A stretch of DNA of 64,000 nucleotides from assembly GCA_015066105.1 (NCBI GenBank), contig SVOY01000007.1:1-64000 (forward strand), in the 5' to 3' direction. The notes below the pieces were generated by a model. The model saw only the letters and a list, made by a program, of their open reading frames with translations. It did not search any database and was not told the origin of the DNA. The stretch is from Oscillospiraceae bacterium (GTDB lineage: Bacteria; Bacillota; Clostridia; Oscillospirales; Acutalibacteraceae). Within the stretch, counting starts at the first letter, position 1. Each line of letters begins with the position of its first letter. Shown piece by piece: positions 7,480 through 16,908 of this stretch. Made by a program: the position numbers and the translations under genes.

Positions 7480-10400
7480 TTACAGGCTTTGTTCCTGTCC
7501 GTTTTCTGAAAGGCACACAATCAGCTCCTTTATCGCCTCTACCGACGGGCGGCCCAGAAGCTTGACGGAAATATAGGGTGCACTGCTTCTTGCACCGCTT
7601 ATCATAGCTCTGCCCCTCATATTATGGGCAACGGCAGAGGCAAACTCGGGCCTGAGCTCATTGAAAAAGGCAAGGACCATTCCGTTTTGCTGCTTTATTT
7701 CAAAAATACCGAGCTTTGCGGCGTTGGCACGAAGAAGTGCAACGTCGATAAGACCCTGCACACTCGGCGGTATTTCACCGAAGCGGTCAATGAATTCGTC
7801 GGTAACGTCCATTGCATCCTCGCCGTTTTCAATCTCTGCAATACGCTTATACATATTGATACGGTTTTTGACCGAGTCTATATAGGCTTCGGGAATGTGG
7901 GCGTCAATATTGATGTCCACAACACACTCCTTTTTCTCGGTGTGCTCCTGTCCCGTTTTTTCCTCACCGATAGCCTCGGAAAGGATTTTAAGGTACATAT
8001 CGTAGCCGACAGCTTCCATATGGCCGTGCTGCTCGGCACCTAAAATACTGCCCGCACCGCGGATTTCAAGGTCACGCATTGCAATTTTGAAGCCTGAGCC
8101 GAACTCGGTGAATTCGCGTATCGCCTCAAGGCGGCGCCTTGCGGTTTCGTTCAGCTCCTTGTGCTTGCCGTAGGTGAAATAAGCAAAGGCACGGCGTGGA
8201 CTTCTGCCCACACGGCCTCTTATCTGATGAAGCTGAGCAAGGCCGAGACGGTCTGCATCCTCGATTATGAGGGTGTTGGCATTGGGCACATCAACGCCCG
8301 TTTCTATAATAGTTGTGCAAACAAGAATATCAATTTCGTTTTCCAGAAGCTGACGCCAGACCTCGCTTAACTCCTCCTCGCTCATTTTGCCGTGGCCTAT
8401 GCCTATTCTTGCATCGGGAAGATATTCCTTAATCTGTGCGGCGCGGCTTTCAATGCCGTCAATACGGTTGAAAAGATAGTAAACCTGGCCGCCTCGTCTG
8501 AGCTCTCTTTCCATTGCCTCTGCAAGAATTTCCATATCCTGAGCCACAACGTAGGTCTGGACGGGGTGTCTGCCCGTGGGTGCCATTTCTAAAAGTGACA
8601 TATCCCGTATACCCGTCATTGCCATATTGAGCGTGCGGGGGATAGGCGTAGCCGAAAGGGTGAGCACGTCAACACCGGGAAATTTCTCCTTCAGCCTTTC
8701 CTTCTGAAGCACGCCGAAGCGTTGCTCCTCGTCAACTATCAGCAGACCCAACTCCTTGAACTCAACGCTTTTTGCAATAATGGCGTGGGTGCCGACGATA
8801 ATATCTATACTGCCCCTTTTGAGGGCTTTTTTTATTTTGGTGCGGTCTGACTGACTTCTGAAGCGTGAAATCATATCAACCTCAACGGGGAAGCCGTCAA
8901 AACGCTTTTTTATGGTCTGAAAGTGCTGAAAGGCGAGGATTGTTGTGGGCACAAGGATTGCGCATTGCTTTCCGTCGGCAATGCATTTGAAGGCGGCCCT
9001 GAGGGCAACCTCGGTTTTGCCGAAGCCTACATCGCCGCAAAGCAGTCTGTCCATAGGTGAGGGACGCTCCATATCGCCCTTGATTTCGTTTATGGCGATA
9101 AGCTGGTCCTCGGTTTCCTCAAACTCAAAGCGGCGTTCAAAGTCGCTTTGCATATCCATATCGGGCGAAAAGGAAAAGCCCTTGCTGTTCATTCTTTCGG
9201 CATAAAGCTCCGTGAGCTTTTTTGCCATATCCTTTACGGCGGCACGCACCCTTGACTTGGTCTTTTTCCACTCGTCAGAGCCTAATTTGTTGAGCTTTAC
9301 GACCTTGTCCGTATCGTGGGGAGAGGCGTATTTTGAAATAAGGTCAAGCTGGGTAACGGGCAGATAAAGCACATCACTGCCACGGTAATTGATTTTGATG
9401 AAATCCTTTATAACGCCCTGCATATTCATGGTTTTAATTCCGTCAAAAACACCTATGCCGTGTATGGCGTGAACAAGATAGTCACCCTTTGAAATTTCAT
9501 CAAGTGATGTAAGACCCTTGCCTGTTTTGTACCTTGCCTTTTTTGTCTTTTTTTCGGCGGCAACAAGCTTGCCGTAGGTGAAAAGTGAAAACTTAAGCTC
9601 GTCATATTCAAAGCCCGAGGAGAGTGTGCCTGCGGTGACGCTTACAAAGCCCTTGGGGAATTCTGACGGCACAACGGGAAAATATCTTGCTCTAATGCCC
9701 TCGGTTTCAAGGTCATAGGCGAGCTCCTTGGCATTTTTTTCCGTGCCTGCCATAACAACACAGGTATAGCCCGACTGCAGGCAGGGCTTAAGGTCCTCCG
9801 TCAGATAGGACAGAGTGCCGTCCCAGCGGGAGGTCTGACGGGCATTGATGCTCACAAGCTCCCTTACGGGCGTATCAAAGGAGCCCCTTGCAAGGGAATC
9901 AACGTAAACGGCTCCCTGACCTTCGTACCTCTTCAGCACCTCAGTCCAGCCGAGGGTAAAGGTGTCAATTCCCTTTGTCAGCAGACCCTCCTCAAAAAGG
10001 GTACGGATATCCTCATTCAGAAGTGCGGCGGCTGTGTTGAACCTTTGCTTTACCGAAGCACTTTCGCATACAAAGAGGACGGCATCCTCCATATAATCAA
10101 ATACACTTGCCGTTTTTTCATAGGCAAGTGAAAGGTATTTATCGGGTGCGCCCACGCCCGTAAAATGCTCAAGTGAGTCAATGTCCTCGCGAATTTTTTC
10201 CTTTGCCTTAACACTGCCCTTGCCCTTCACCGTTTCCACAAAGGTGAGAAGCTTTTCTTTCATAGCCTCGTGAGAATCAAAAAGCACCTCAGTGCAGGGG
10301 GTGAGCCTTACCTTTTTAAGCACATCGGTACGGCGTTGACTTTCAATGTCAAAGTGCGCCATTGAGTCTATCTCGTCGCCCCAGAATTCAACACGGCAGG

Positions 10401-10968
10401 GCTCAGTGCTGTCGGGAGGGAAAAAGTCGAGAATACCGCCTCTTAGTGAAAACTGTCCCACACCCTCAACAAGGTCGGTGCGGATGTAGCCTGCCGAAAT
10501 AAGAAGCCTTACTATTTTATGTGTGGAAATCTCGTCACCGAGACAGAGGGTGAGGCTCCTTTTTGTAAGCTCCTGCGGCGGCAGAGTAAGCTGAACTGCG
10601 GCTTCAATGCTGCAAAGCAGAAAGCGGCAGTCCCCGTCAAGCACGGCAGAAAGTGCGCAAAGACGCTTCTGCTCGAATTCGTGAGATTTGTTGTCACTGC
10701 CTCTGAAGGAAAAATCTCTTGCGGGATAAAGGTATGCTCCGCCGCAAAGGCTGTTGAGGTCATCGCAAAGCTTGCTTGCAGTACCCTCGTCGTGGCAGAT
10801 TATGAGGGCGTTTCTGCCCTTTTTTTCTTCAAGCAGTGCAGAGATATAGTGAGCCTTATGAGCCTGAGAAAGGCCGATTACGCCCATAGGAAGGCGGTGG
10901 TTATCTATTGAGGCGCATATTTTTTCAAACTCGTCACTGCCCTTTAATATTTTTGTAAAGCCCGACAT
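7480..10968 (-). CDS. mfd: Transcription-repair coupling factor Mfd
   Basis: A 1162-residue protein, the normal length for Mfd. It removes RNA polymerase stalled at DNA lesions and recruits UvrA. Visible parts are the UvrB-like N-terminal module, the RNA-polymerase-interaction region (KGDYLVHAIHGIGVFDGI), and the RecG-like translocase with GDVGFGKTEVALRA (Walker A), DEEQRFGV (Walker B), LSATPIPRTL and the helicase C-half with GRVGRSPRRAFAY. I chose the ATG at 10968 because AAGGAG lies 7 nt upstream; an in-frame start at 11010 has no ribosome site. It is transcribed alone from a promoter at 11047-11076. Confidence 0.97.
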   Translation of the reverse strand: MSGFTKILKGSDEFEKICASIDNHRLPMGVIGLSQAHKAHYISALLEEKKGRNALIICHDEGTASKLCDDLNSLCGGAYLYPARDFSFRGSDNKSHEFEQKRLCALSAVLDGDCRFLLCSIEAAVQLTLPPQELTKRSLTLCLGDEISTHKIVRLLISAGYIRTDLVEGVGQFSLRGGILDFFPPDSTEPCRVEFWGDEIDSMAHFDIESQRRTDVLKKVRLTPCTEVLFDSHEAMKEKLLTFVETVKGKGSVKAKEKIREDIDSLEHFTGVGAPDKYLSLAYEKTASVFDYMEDAVLFVCESASVKQRFNTAAALLNEDIRTLFEEGLLTKGIDTFTLGWTEVLKRYEGQGAVYVDSLARGSFDTPVRELVSINARQTSRWDGTLSYLTEDLKPCLQSGYTCVVMAGTEKNAKELAYDLETEGIRARYFPVVPSEFPKGFVSVTAGTLSSGFEYDELKFSLFTYGKLVAAEKKTKKARYKTGKGLTSLDEISKGDYLVHAIHGIGVFDGIKTMNMQGVIKDFIKINYRGSDVLYLPVTQLDLISKYASPHDTDKVVKLNKLGSDEWKKTKSRVRAAVKDMAKKLTELYAERMNSKGFSFSPDMDMQSDFERRFEFEETEDQLIAINEIKGDMERPSPMDRLLCGDVGFGKTEVALRAAFKCIADGKQCAILVPTTILAFQHFQTIKKRFDGFPVEVDMISRFRSQSDRTKIKKALKRGSIDIIVGTHAIIAKSVEFKELGLLIVDEEQRFGVLQKERLKEKFPGVDVLTLSATPIPRTLNMAMTGIRDMSLLEMAPTGRHPVQTYVVAQDMEILAEAMERELRRGGQVYYLFNRIDGIESRAAQIKEYLPDARIGIGHGKMSEEELSEVWRQLLENEIDILVCTTIIETGVDVPNANTLIIEDADRLGLAQLHQIRGRVGRSPRRAFAYFTYGKHKELNETARRRLEAIREFTEFGSGFKIAMRDLEIRGAGSILGAEQHGHMEAVGYDMYLKILSEAIGEEKTGQEHTEKKECVVDINIDAHIPEAYIDSVKNRINMYKRIAEIENGEDAMDVTDEFIDRFGEIPPSVQGLIDVALLRANAAKLGIFEIKQQNGMVLAFFNELRPEFASAVAHNMRGRAMISGARSSAPYISVKLLGRPSVEAIKELIVCLSENGQEQSL

Positions 10969-11046
10969 TGCAAATCTCCTTAACGCGGTAATGCACCCGA
11001 AGGACTTCACAAAAGGGTGAAGGTTTCGGGTGTGATATATGCTTAT

Positions 11047-11076
11047 ATTATATTATATCAAAAGTGAGAAAGTCAA
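11047..11076 (-). promoter_or_regulatory. Promoter of mfd
   Basis: Reading the minus strand, TTGACT (11071-11076) is followed 18 bases later by TATAAT (11047-11052), within a TATAATATAATATAA run. Confidence 0.65.
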
Positions 11077-11137
11077 TGAATTTTGATGTACTGAACAATA
11101 AAAGTTTTGGTCAGGCTTTTTTCATTTGAAGATGAAA

Positions 11138-11165
11138 AAGAGGGTCGCCCAAGGGCGACCCTCTT
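11138..11165 (-). terminator. Terminator of the uracil permease gene
   Basis: A 13-bp perfect stem (AAGAGGGTCGCCC with its complement) around AA, followed on the minus strand by a T-run. It lies downstream of the permease stop. Confidence 0.85.
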
Positions 11166-11232
11166 AATTTTGTTTTATGACCTTCCTCAAAGAGGACGAC
11201 AAAAGTAATAAAAGAACTCTGAAAATTCTTAC

Positions 11233-12615
11233 TTATTCAGCGTCGGCTTTCTTCTTTGAAAGCACAACATTTGTGATGATACCGAGGATAAGAGCACAGG
11301 CAATATTTGTGATGTAAACGCCCTTGATAGCCATTGCCATTCCGCCGATACCGGGGATAAGGATAGCGGCAATAGTAAAGAGATTTGCACTGCTTTCAAG
11401 GTCAACCTTCTGAATCATCTTAAGACCTGATACAGCGATAAAGCCGTAAAGAGTGATACATACGCCGCCCATTACGCAGCCGGGAATTGAATCAAGGAAG
11501 GCCACGAAAGGAGAAATGAAGGAAACAAGGACTGCAATGACAGCTGTTACCGTAATTGTTATAACAGAAGCGTTACCTGTAATAGCCACACAGCCAACCG
11601 ATTCGCCGTAGGTGGTGTTGGGGCAGCCGCCGAAGATTGCACCGAAGATTGAACCGATACCGTCACCTAAAAGAGTTCTGTGAAGACCGGGATCCTCAAG
11701 AAGGTCAGCTTCGATGATTGATGAAAGGTTCTTGTGGTCTGCAATATGCTCTGCAAAAACAACAAATGCAACGGGAATATATGCAACTGCAACTGTTGCA
11801 ACATAGGAAGCGTCGGCTTCCTTTATACCCTCAATAGCCTTGAGGAAGCTGAAATCAGGCACAGAAAGGAAGGTTTTAAGGGTAACACCGTCGGCGACAA
11901 GAGCCTTGAAGGGTGAAAAATCGATAATCTGAAGAGCTGCATTGTCTGTTGTCATACCGATAACCGTAAATATAACGGCGACTGCATAGCCTGCAAGAAT
12001 ACCGATAATAAAGGGAATGAGCTTTGTCATCTTCTTTCCGTAAACGGAGCAAAGGATAACAACGGCAAAAGTAACGATAGCGCAGATAAAGGATGCCCAG
12101 ATATTCGTGGACATTACAAAATAGCTGGAAACACCGTAAGTGATCTTTTCACCGTATGAAAATACATCATTTATTGCGGCACCTGCAAGGGAAAGACCGA
12201 TAAGAGCAACGGTGGGGCCGATAACAACGGTGGGCATAAGCTTATTTATCCAGCCGACGCCTACAAGCTTGACAACGATTGCGATAACAACATAAACAAG
12301 GCCTGCAAAAGCCGCACCGATAAGAAGACCAAGATAACCTAACTGCATAGATGTCGCACCTGCAAAGGCGGCAACCATTGAGCCGATAAAAGCAAAGGCT
12401 GAGCCTAAGAATACAGGACTTCTGAACTTTGTGCAGAGCTGATATATGAGTGTACCCACACCTGCACCGAAAAGAGCAGCGGAAGCGGTCATTCCGTTAC
12501 CCACGATAGCGGGTACTGCGATTGTTGCAGCCATAATTGCAAGAAGCTGCTGGATAGCAAAAACTATCAGCTGAGGAATTTTTGGTTTGTCCTTGATGTC
12601 GTAATAAAGTTTCAT
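11233..12615 (-). CDS. uraA: Uracil/xanthine permease, NCS2 family
   Basis: A 460-residue membrane protein with about 14 hydrophobic segments, the usual NCS2 size. It contains the family signatures LMPTVVIGPTVALIGLSLA and GGCPNTTYGESVG, plus the acidic FAEHIADHKN segment that coordinates the base in UraA. It should import uracil (or a purine base) with protons. The gene begins with ATG after GAAAGGAAAGAC and follows the GH5 gene with no terminator between, so some read-through is possible. Substrate within NCS2 cannot be fixed from sequence; uracil is favoured by overall similarity to UraA. Confidence 0.88.
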   Translation of the reverse strand: MKLYYDIKDKPKIPQLIVFAIQQLLAIMAATIAVPAIVGNGMTASAALFGAGVGTLIYQLCTKFRSPVFLGSAFAFIGSMVAAFAGATSMQLGYLGLLIGAAFAGLVYVVIAIVVKLVGVGWINKLMPTVVIGPTVALIGLSLAGAAINDVFSYGEKITYGVSSYFVMSTNIWASFICAIVTFAVVILCSVYGKKMTKLIPFIIGILAGYAVAVIFTVIGMTTDNAALQIIDFSPFKALVADGVTLKTFLSVPDFSFLKAIEGIKEADASYVATVAVAYIPVAFVVFAEHIADHKNLSSIIEADLLEDPGLHRTLLGDGIGSIFGAIFGGCPNTTYGESVGCVAITGNASVITITVTAVIAVLVSFISPFVAFLDSIPGCVMGGVCITLYGFIAVSGLKMIQKVDLESSANLFTIAAILIPGIGGMAMAIKGVYITNIACALILGIITNVVLSKKKADAE

Positions 12616-12639
12616 ATTGTCTTTCCTTTCATTTAAACA

Positions 12640-12685
12640 CTTAAGCAGTAGTCCTTACTACTCGCTACTTACTACTAACTACTCT
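12640..12685. repeat. TACTAC-type degenerate intergenic repeat
   Basis: Iterations of TACTACTAACTAC-like words fill the space between the permease and GH5 genes. The same vocabulary recurs at 15450-15480 and 44370-44430. Confidence 0.55.
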
Positions 12686-12689
12686 TTGC

Positions 12690-14066
12690 TCACAGATGTG
12701 CTTCAACATTCTTTTCAAAGTGGCCTGTATCCTGGAAGCCTGTCTGTGTGTTGAGTCTTTCTGCAGACCATGCTTCCTTGATGTTTTCGTAAGTACCGTT
12801 GAAGATATCAGCTCTCCAGAAGCCGTTCTTTGCTCCGTACATACACCAGTCGGAACTCCACATACCGTTGCCTGATGCTTTATAGGTCCAGAGCATCCAG
12901 CTGTAATCAAGCTTGTTCATTGTACTGAAGCAGTTTTTCCATGTAGTCTTATCGTGGGGATAGAATTCACCTACCATAAGAGGTACATTGGGATGAAGGA
13001 ACATTGTAAGGAGAAGGAAGAAGTTGAAAATGAAGTCATTATTGTTGTAGAAGTGCACCTGATAAACAATGTTGTCCCAGCCCTTGAGGAAGGTTTTGGG
13101 AAGAGCAAAGCCGGTCCAGATTGCTTCCATAGTGATAATGTGTTCTTCATCAACGGCACGTACTGTATCATAGAGAATACCGTAAATCCATTCGTTCTTT
13201 ATGCGTCTTTCAATTTCTGTACACTGAACGTCACACATAGGCTCGTTAAGAAGGTCATACATTGCAACAGCGGGGTTACCGTTAAAGCGCTCTGCGATAG
13301 CTGTCCAGAGCTCCTTTGTAAGTCTGCGGTATTCTTCACCCTGTTCATTCTGAGCGTAAAGCTGATGACCGCCAAAGCCGCGACCGCTATGGGGAGCGTC
13401 ACTCTGTGAGCCTACTGCGCCGTGCATGTCAAGGATAACATAAATTCCTCTTTCTGAGCATTCCTCAATAACCCAGTCAAGTCTTGAAAAATCCCATTCG
13501 CCGTTTTCGTCAAGGATTTTTGTACCCTTATCGTCATAATAGAAGTTTCTGTACCAGAAGGGAACGCGTACACAGTTAAAGCCTTTTTCCTTGATGTTGT
13601 CGAGGTCCCATTCGGTAATCCAGTTGTCGTAGAAGAGGTTGAGAAGCTCCTGAGCTTTCTCTCTGCCAAAACGCTTTTCAAGAACATCGTAAACCATTTC
13701 ACCGTCATATTTTTTGCCGTGATAGGGGTCGTAGATTTTTTTGTTTTCTTCTGAAAGGTCTGAGTAGAGGATACCGTTATAGGTTTTTCTTTCTTCCTCA
13801 CTCATTTCTTCCCATTTTTTTACCGTTACATCATCGGGGTTAAGCCAGTCCTCACGAACAAGCCATGCACCGAGATTTACACCCTTAAGCTGGATGTGTT
13901 CACCCTTTTTGTTATAGAGCTTTCTGCCTTTAACAACGAGGTAATCCTCGTCTGTAAAGCCTGTCACATCAGCGGCCTGAGCCTCTGCGGCAAAGGCAAA
14001 GCCCGTGCAGGAGAAAACAGTGAGAAGACAAAGCAGAACAGCTAATGCTTTTTTGAATGTTTTCAT
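12690..14066 (-). CDS. Secreted glycoside hydrolase family 5 (cellulase superfamily)
   Basis: A 458-residue protein with a Sec signal peptide (about residues 1-30, ending FAFAAEAQA). The GH5 barrel follows: KGVNLGAWLVREDW, VRVPFWYRN, LDMHGAVGSQ, the acid/base Glu275 in DLLNEP, QVHFY, and the nucleophile Glu367 in LMVGEFYP. Both catalytic residues are present. An insert of about 70 residues between the first and second barrel strands is helical and acidic. It resembles exo-1,3-glucanase/endoglucanase-type GH5, but the substrate cannot be told. No carbohydrate-binding module or anchor is seen, so it is probably released. It lies 40 nt downstream of the DUF2804 gene, likely one operon. Confidence 0.9.
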   Translation of the reverse strand: MKTFKKALAVLLCLLTVFSCTGFAFAAEAQAADVTGFTDEDYLVVKGRKLYNKKGEHIQLKGVNLGAWLVREDWLNPDDVTVKKWEEMSEEERKTYNGILYSDLSEENKKIYDPYHGKKYDGEMVYDVLEKRFGREKAQELLNLFYDNWITEWDLDNIKEKGFNCVRVPFWYRNFYYDDKGTKILDENGEWDFSRLDWVIEECSERGIYVILDMHGAVGSQSDAPHSGRGFGGHQLYAQNEQGEEYRRLTKELWTAIAERFNGNPAVAMYDLLNEPMCDVQCTEIERRIKNEWIYGILYDTVRAVDEEHIITMEAIWTGFALPKTFLKGWDNIVYQVHFYNNNDFIFNFFLLLTMFLHPNVPLMVGEFYPHDKTTWKNCFSTMNKLDYSWMLWTYKASGNGMWSSDWCMYGAKNGFWRADIFNGTYENIKEAWSAERLNTQTGFQDTGHFEKNVEAHL

Positions 14067-14106
14067 AAATATTGACCTCCGTTTTATGTTAATTTTAATT
14101 GTGCCC

Positions 14107-15165
14107 TTAAAAATGTAAGGATTTATCCTCTCCTATGGCGCTCATGCCGTCAAGGATATATTTGTTTCCGTCCTCGTCACAGACGTAGCCCTTGAGCTCA
14201 CCGAAGGTGATATGATAATTGATGTCAATTACCTTGCAGGGAATACGCATTATAAAACGGTCTCCGATATCGAAAATAATGTTAACCATTCCGTAAACAT
14301 CGCATATTCTCCACTTGTTATATTCAAGGTGTTCAAAGCGCACGGGGGTGAGTCTTGAGGTGTTGCCCTCAAACCAGATAAGATTTTCATTATAATCTGT
14401 CTGGCAGACTGACTGATTTCTTGTCAGATTGATGCCAAAAAACTTCTTTTCACCGTCTATTTCGCTTCTGCCCATGGTTGTTACCCAATCGTAGTGGGCG
14501 TTATAGGGGTAGTAGCCCCTGTGGTCGTCGATAATACCTGCGCTGTCTTCGTCACATTCGTAGCGCTTGCCGTCAATCTCCACATAGCCCGTTGCTTTGA
14601 AAAGGTCCTTTTGCGTGTAAAGGGGCTTGTTTTCGCCGAAGGGGATGCTTACAACGCTGGGGAGTGAAACCCTTTCAAGGGTGATGTCATATTTTATATT
14701 GCCCTTTTTTTCGTCGTGTGCTTCACCCATAATGTAGGCATTGCCTCTTTCAAAATGGTTGACGATTTTGATTTTAAGCTCCTCATCGGTGCACTCCGAG
14801 GTGTCGCCGTCAAGCAGGTTATAGCTTATGCTGATTTTTTTATGTCCGCGGGTCTTTTTCCAATAGGTAAGCTTTTTTGTTTTTTTGTCGTAAAAGCAGG
14901 TAAGAGCTGTTGTAAACCAGCCCATATCACATACTGCGGTAAGGAGCATAGCATCCTTAAGATTGATTTCAACGGCCTCCCACATTGTGTAGCGGAGTCT
15001 GTTGAAGCGGTCGGGTACGCAGGACTGACCCTTTATATCAAGGAAATCCATTTTTCTGAATTCACTTTTAAAGGTGCCGAAAATTGCTTTTCCGTTTTTG
15101 TCGATAATATTTTCGGGGGTATCGACGGGTATTCTCTTGTCAGAAAGTATCTTTTTGAAGTTCAT
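14107..15165 (-). CDS. DUF2804 family protein
   Basis: A 352-residue protein recognisable as DUF2804 by its beta-rich layout and motifs such as TMWEAVEINL, NAHYDWVTTMGRSEIDG and INLTRNQSV. The biochemical role of the family is unknown to me; members resemble lipocalin-like or hydroxyneurosporene-synthase-like beta barrels. No signal peptide is visible, so it is cytoplasmic. I chose the ATG at 15165 because AAAGGAG lies just upstream. It heads the operon with the GH5 gene and has its own promoter and operator-like sequence, which suggests a link to carbohydrate use. Confidence 0.75.
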   Translation of the reverse strand: MNFKKILSDKRIPVDTPENIIDKNGKAIFGTFKSEFRKMDFLDIKGQSCVPDRFNRLRYTMWEAVEINLKDAMLLTAVCDMGWFTTALTCFYDKKTKKLTYWKKTRGHKKISISYNLLDGDTSECTDEELKIKIVNHFERGNAYIMGEAHDEKKGNIKYDITLERVSLPSVVSIPFGENKPLYTQKDLFKATGYVEIDGKRYECDEDSAGIIDDHRGYYPYNAHYDWVTTMGRSEIDGEKKFFGINLTRNQSVCQTDYNENLIWFEGNTSRLTPVRFEHLEYNKWRICDVYGMVNIIFDIGDRFIMRIPCKVIDINYHITFGELKGYVCDEDGNKYILDGMSAIGEDKSLHF

Positions 15166-15221
15166 TTTTTCTCCTTTCAAGACACTCTCCCATAAAGCAA
15201 ATTCTCTCTCGGAATTTGCAG

Positions 15222-15244
15222 GTGTACACAGTATTTGTACACAT
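15222..15244. promoter_or_regulatory. Operator-like TGTACAC repeats downstream of the DUF2804 promoter
   Basis: TGTACAC occurs at 15223 and again at 15236; each core TGTACA is self-complementary. The second copy is part of TATTTGTACAC, nearly the same as TATTTGTATAC in the lacZ leader (25008-25018). The arrangement resembles GntR/AraR-type operators (ATTTGTAC half sites). Regulator unknown. Confidence 0.5.
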
Positions 15245-15259
15245 ATAAAGCCATATATT

Positions 15260-15287
15260 ATTATACATCAGCGGTACAAAAAGTCAA
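15260..15287 (-). promoter_or_regulatory. Promoter of the DUF2804-GH5 operon
   Basis: On the minus strand TTGACT (15282-15287), 16 bases, then TATAAT (15260-15265). Confidence 0.75.
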
Positions 15288-15289
15288 TG

Positions 15290-15480
15290 TGAAAAGGAGT
15301 GATTTTACCTATTGAACAAAAACGGGGTTGCATTTTTGGAGTAATGGGCAAAAGAGGACCGAGGGCCGAGGGATGGGAACTCCGCATTCCGAATTTTTTC
15401 GCGCGGGAAGATATGAAAAAAAGTCACGCCCGATTTTCCTCGCGCGTGACTCCTGACTCCTGACTACTGCCTACTCTGCA
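15290..15480. repeat. Mosaic intergenic repeat region
   Basis: This gene-free stretch holds words that recur in other gaps of the window: a GGGCCGAGGG phrase near 15358-15375, CCGCATTCCGAATT near 15383, and GACTCCTGACTACTGCC near 15453-15472. Its only other content is the icd terminator. Confidence 0.5.
15417..15451 (-). terminator. Terminator of icd
   Basis: AGTCACGC and GCGTGACT (15422-15429 and 15444-15451) form a stem. On the minus strand the stem is followed by seven T. Confidence 0.8.
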
Positions 15481-15493
15481 ACCCGGCCCTCAC

Positions 15494-16702
15494 TTATGCA
15501 AGTGCCTTTTCAAGCTCCGCCTTGATTGCCATAATAAATTCTTCCGTTGTAAGTGCGGTTGCCTCACTGCCCTCCCAGAGGCCTACAAGGTCCTTGGTCA
15601 TTCTGCCGCTTTCGATAGTGTCGATGCAGGCCTTTTCAAGCTTTGCGGCAAAGTCCATGAGCTCCTTGTTGCCGTCAAGCTCGCCGCGCTTGTTGAGTGC
15701 ACCCGTCCAGGCAAAAATTGTTGCAATGGGGTTGGTTGAGGTCTTTTCACCCTCAAGGTAACGGTAATAGTGCCTTGTAACCGTGCCGTGGGCAGCCTCG
15801 TATTCGTAGTTGCCGTCGGGTGAAACAAGCACGCTTGTCATCATTGCAAGTGAGCCGAAGGCGGTTGAAACCATATCGCTCATAACGTCGCCGTCATAGT
15901 TTTTGCAGGCCCAGATGTAGCCGCCCCTTGAGCGGATAACTCTTGCAACGGCATCATCGATAAGGGTGTAAAAATATTCAATGCCGAGCTCGTCGAATTT
16001 TGCCTTGTACTGCTTGTTGAAGATATTCTCAAAAATAAGCTTGAAGGTCTGGTCATACTTTTTGGAGATTGTGTCCTTCGTGGAAAACCAGAGGTCCTGC
16101 TTTGTGTCAATGGCGTATTTGAAGCAGGAGTGGGCAAAGGACTCAATAGAGCTGTCCTTGTTGTACATGCCCTGGAGCACGCCGCCACACTCAAAATCGT
16201 AAATTGTTGCTCTTTCCTCTTCGCCGTCCTCGCTTGTGAAAACAAGCTCAGCCTTGCCGGGCTTTGTGGTGCGGAATTCGCTTGCCTTGTAAACATCACC
16301 GTAGGCGTGACGGGCAATGGTGATAGGTGCCTGCCAGGTTCTTACGGTGGGCTTAATGCCGCTTACGAGAATGGGAGTTCTGAAAACGGTGCCGTCAAGG
16401 ATTGCACGGATTGTGCCGTTGGGGCTTTTCCACATTTCCTTGAGCTTGTATTCCTCAACGCGCTGAGCGTTGGGGGTGATGGTGGCACATTTTACGCCAA
16501 CCTTGTACTTTTTGATTGCCTCACCTGCGTCAATGCTTACCTGATCGTTTGTTTCGTCACGGTAGGGCAGACCTAAATCGTAGTATTCCGTATTGAGCTC
16601 AACATAAGGTGAAAGAAGCTCGTCCTTTATCATTTTCCAGATGATACGGGTCATTTCGTCGCCGTCCATCTCAACAATTTTACCCATCTTGATTTTTTCC
16701 AT
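15494..16702 (-). CDS. icd: NADP-dependent isocitrate dehydrogenase
   Basis: A 402-residue enzyme converting isocitrate to 2-oxoglutarate with NADP reduction. It is of the homodimeric eukaryote-like class: [17 protein letters not shown] at the start, [17 protein letters not shown] for substrate binding, [21 protein letters not shown] carrying metal-binding Asp residues, and [10 protein letters not shown] near the cofactor. Length and motifs are complete. In an anaerobe it supplies 2-oxoglutarate and NADPH for glutamate synthesis. The ATG has GGAGATAAATCTC upstream and the gene stands alone. Confidence 0.96.
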   Translation of the reverse strand: MEKIKMGKIVEMDGDEMTRIIWKMIKDELLSPYVELNTEYYDLGLPYRDETNDQVSIDAGEAIKKYKVGVKCATITPNAQRVEEYKLKEMWKSPNGTIRAILDGTVFRTPILVSGIKPTVRTWQAPITIARHAYGDVYKASEFRTTKPGKAELVFTSEDGEEERATIYDFECGGVLQGMYNKDSSIESFAHSCFKYAIDTKQDLWFSTKDTISKKYDQTFKLIFENIFNKQYKAKFDELGIEYFYTLIDDAVARVIRSRGGYIWACKNYDGDVMSDMVSTAFGSLAMMTSVLVSPDGNYEYEAAHGTVTRHYYRYLEGEKTSTNPIATIFAWTGALNKRGELDGNKELMDFAAKLEKACIDTIESGRMTKDLVGLWEGSEATALTTEEFIMAIKAELEKALA

Positions 16703-16738
16703 GAGATTTATCTCCTTTGCTTTTGAAATCTGCTTTAT

Positions 16739-16767
16739 ATTCTAACACAGCAAAGGGCGGCGCGCAA
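16739..16767 (-). promoter_or_regulatory. Promoter of icd
   Basis: On the minus strand TTGCGC (16762-16767), 17 bases, TAGAAT (16739-16744). Confidence 0.55.
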
Positions 16768-16835
16768 TACTTTTTTTATTATTTGTTATATAACTCACAC
16801 AAAAAGGCCCGATAATCTTATTACATTATTACCTA

Positions 16836-16864
16836 TTGCAATTTATATTCAATAAGAGTAAAAT
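16836..16864 (+). promoter_or_regulatory. Promoter of trkA-trkH
   Basis: TTGCAA (16836-16841), 17 bases, TAAAAT (16859-16864). Confidence 0.6.
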
Positions 16865-16908
16865 TACAGTGATTATATGCAGACATAATGAAAGGAAAGG
16901 TTTTCTTT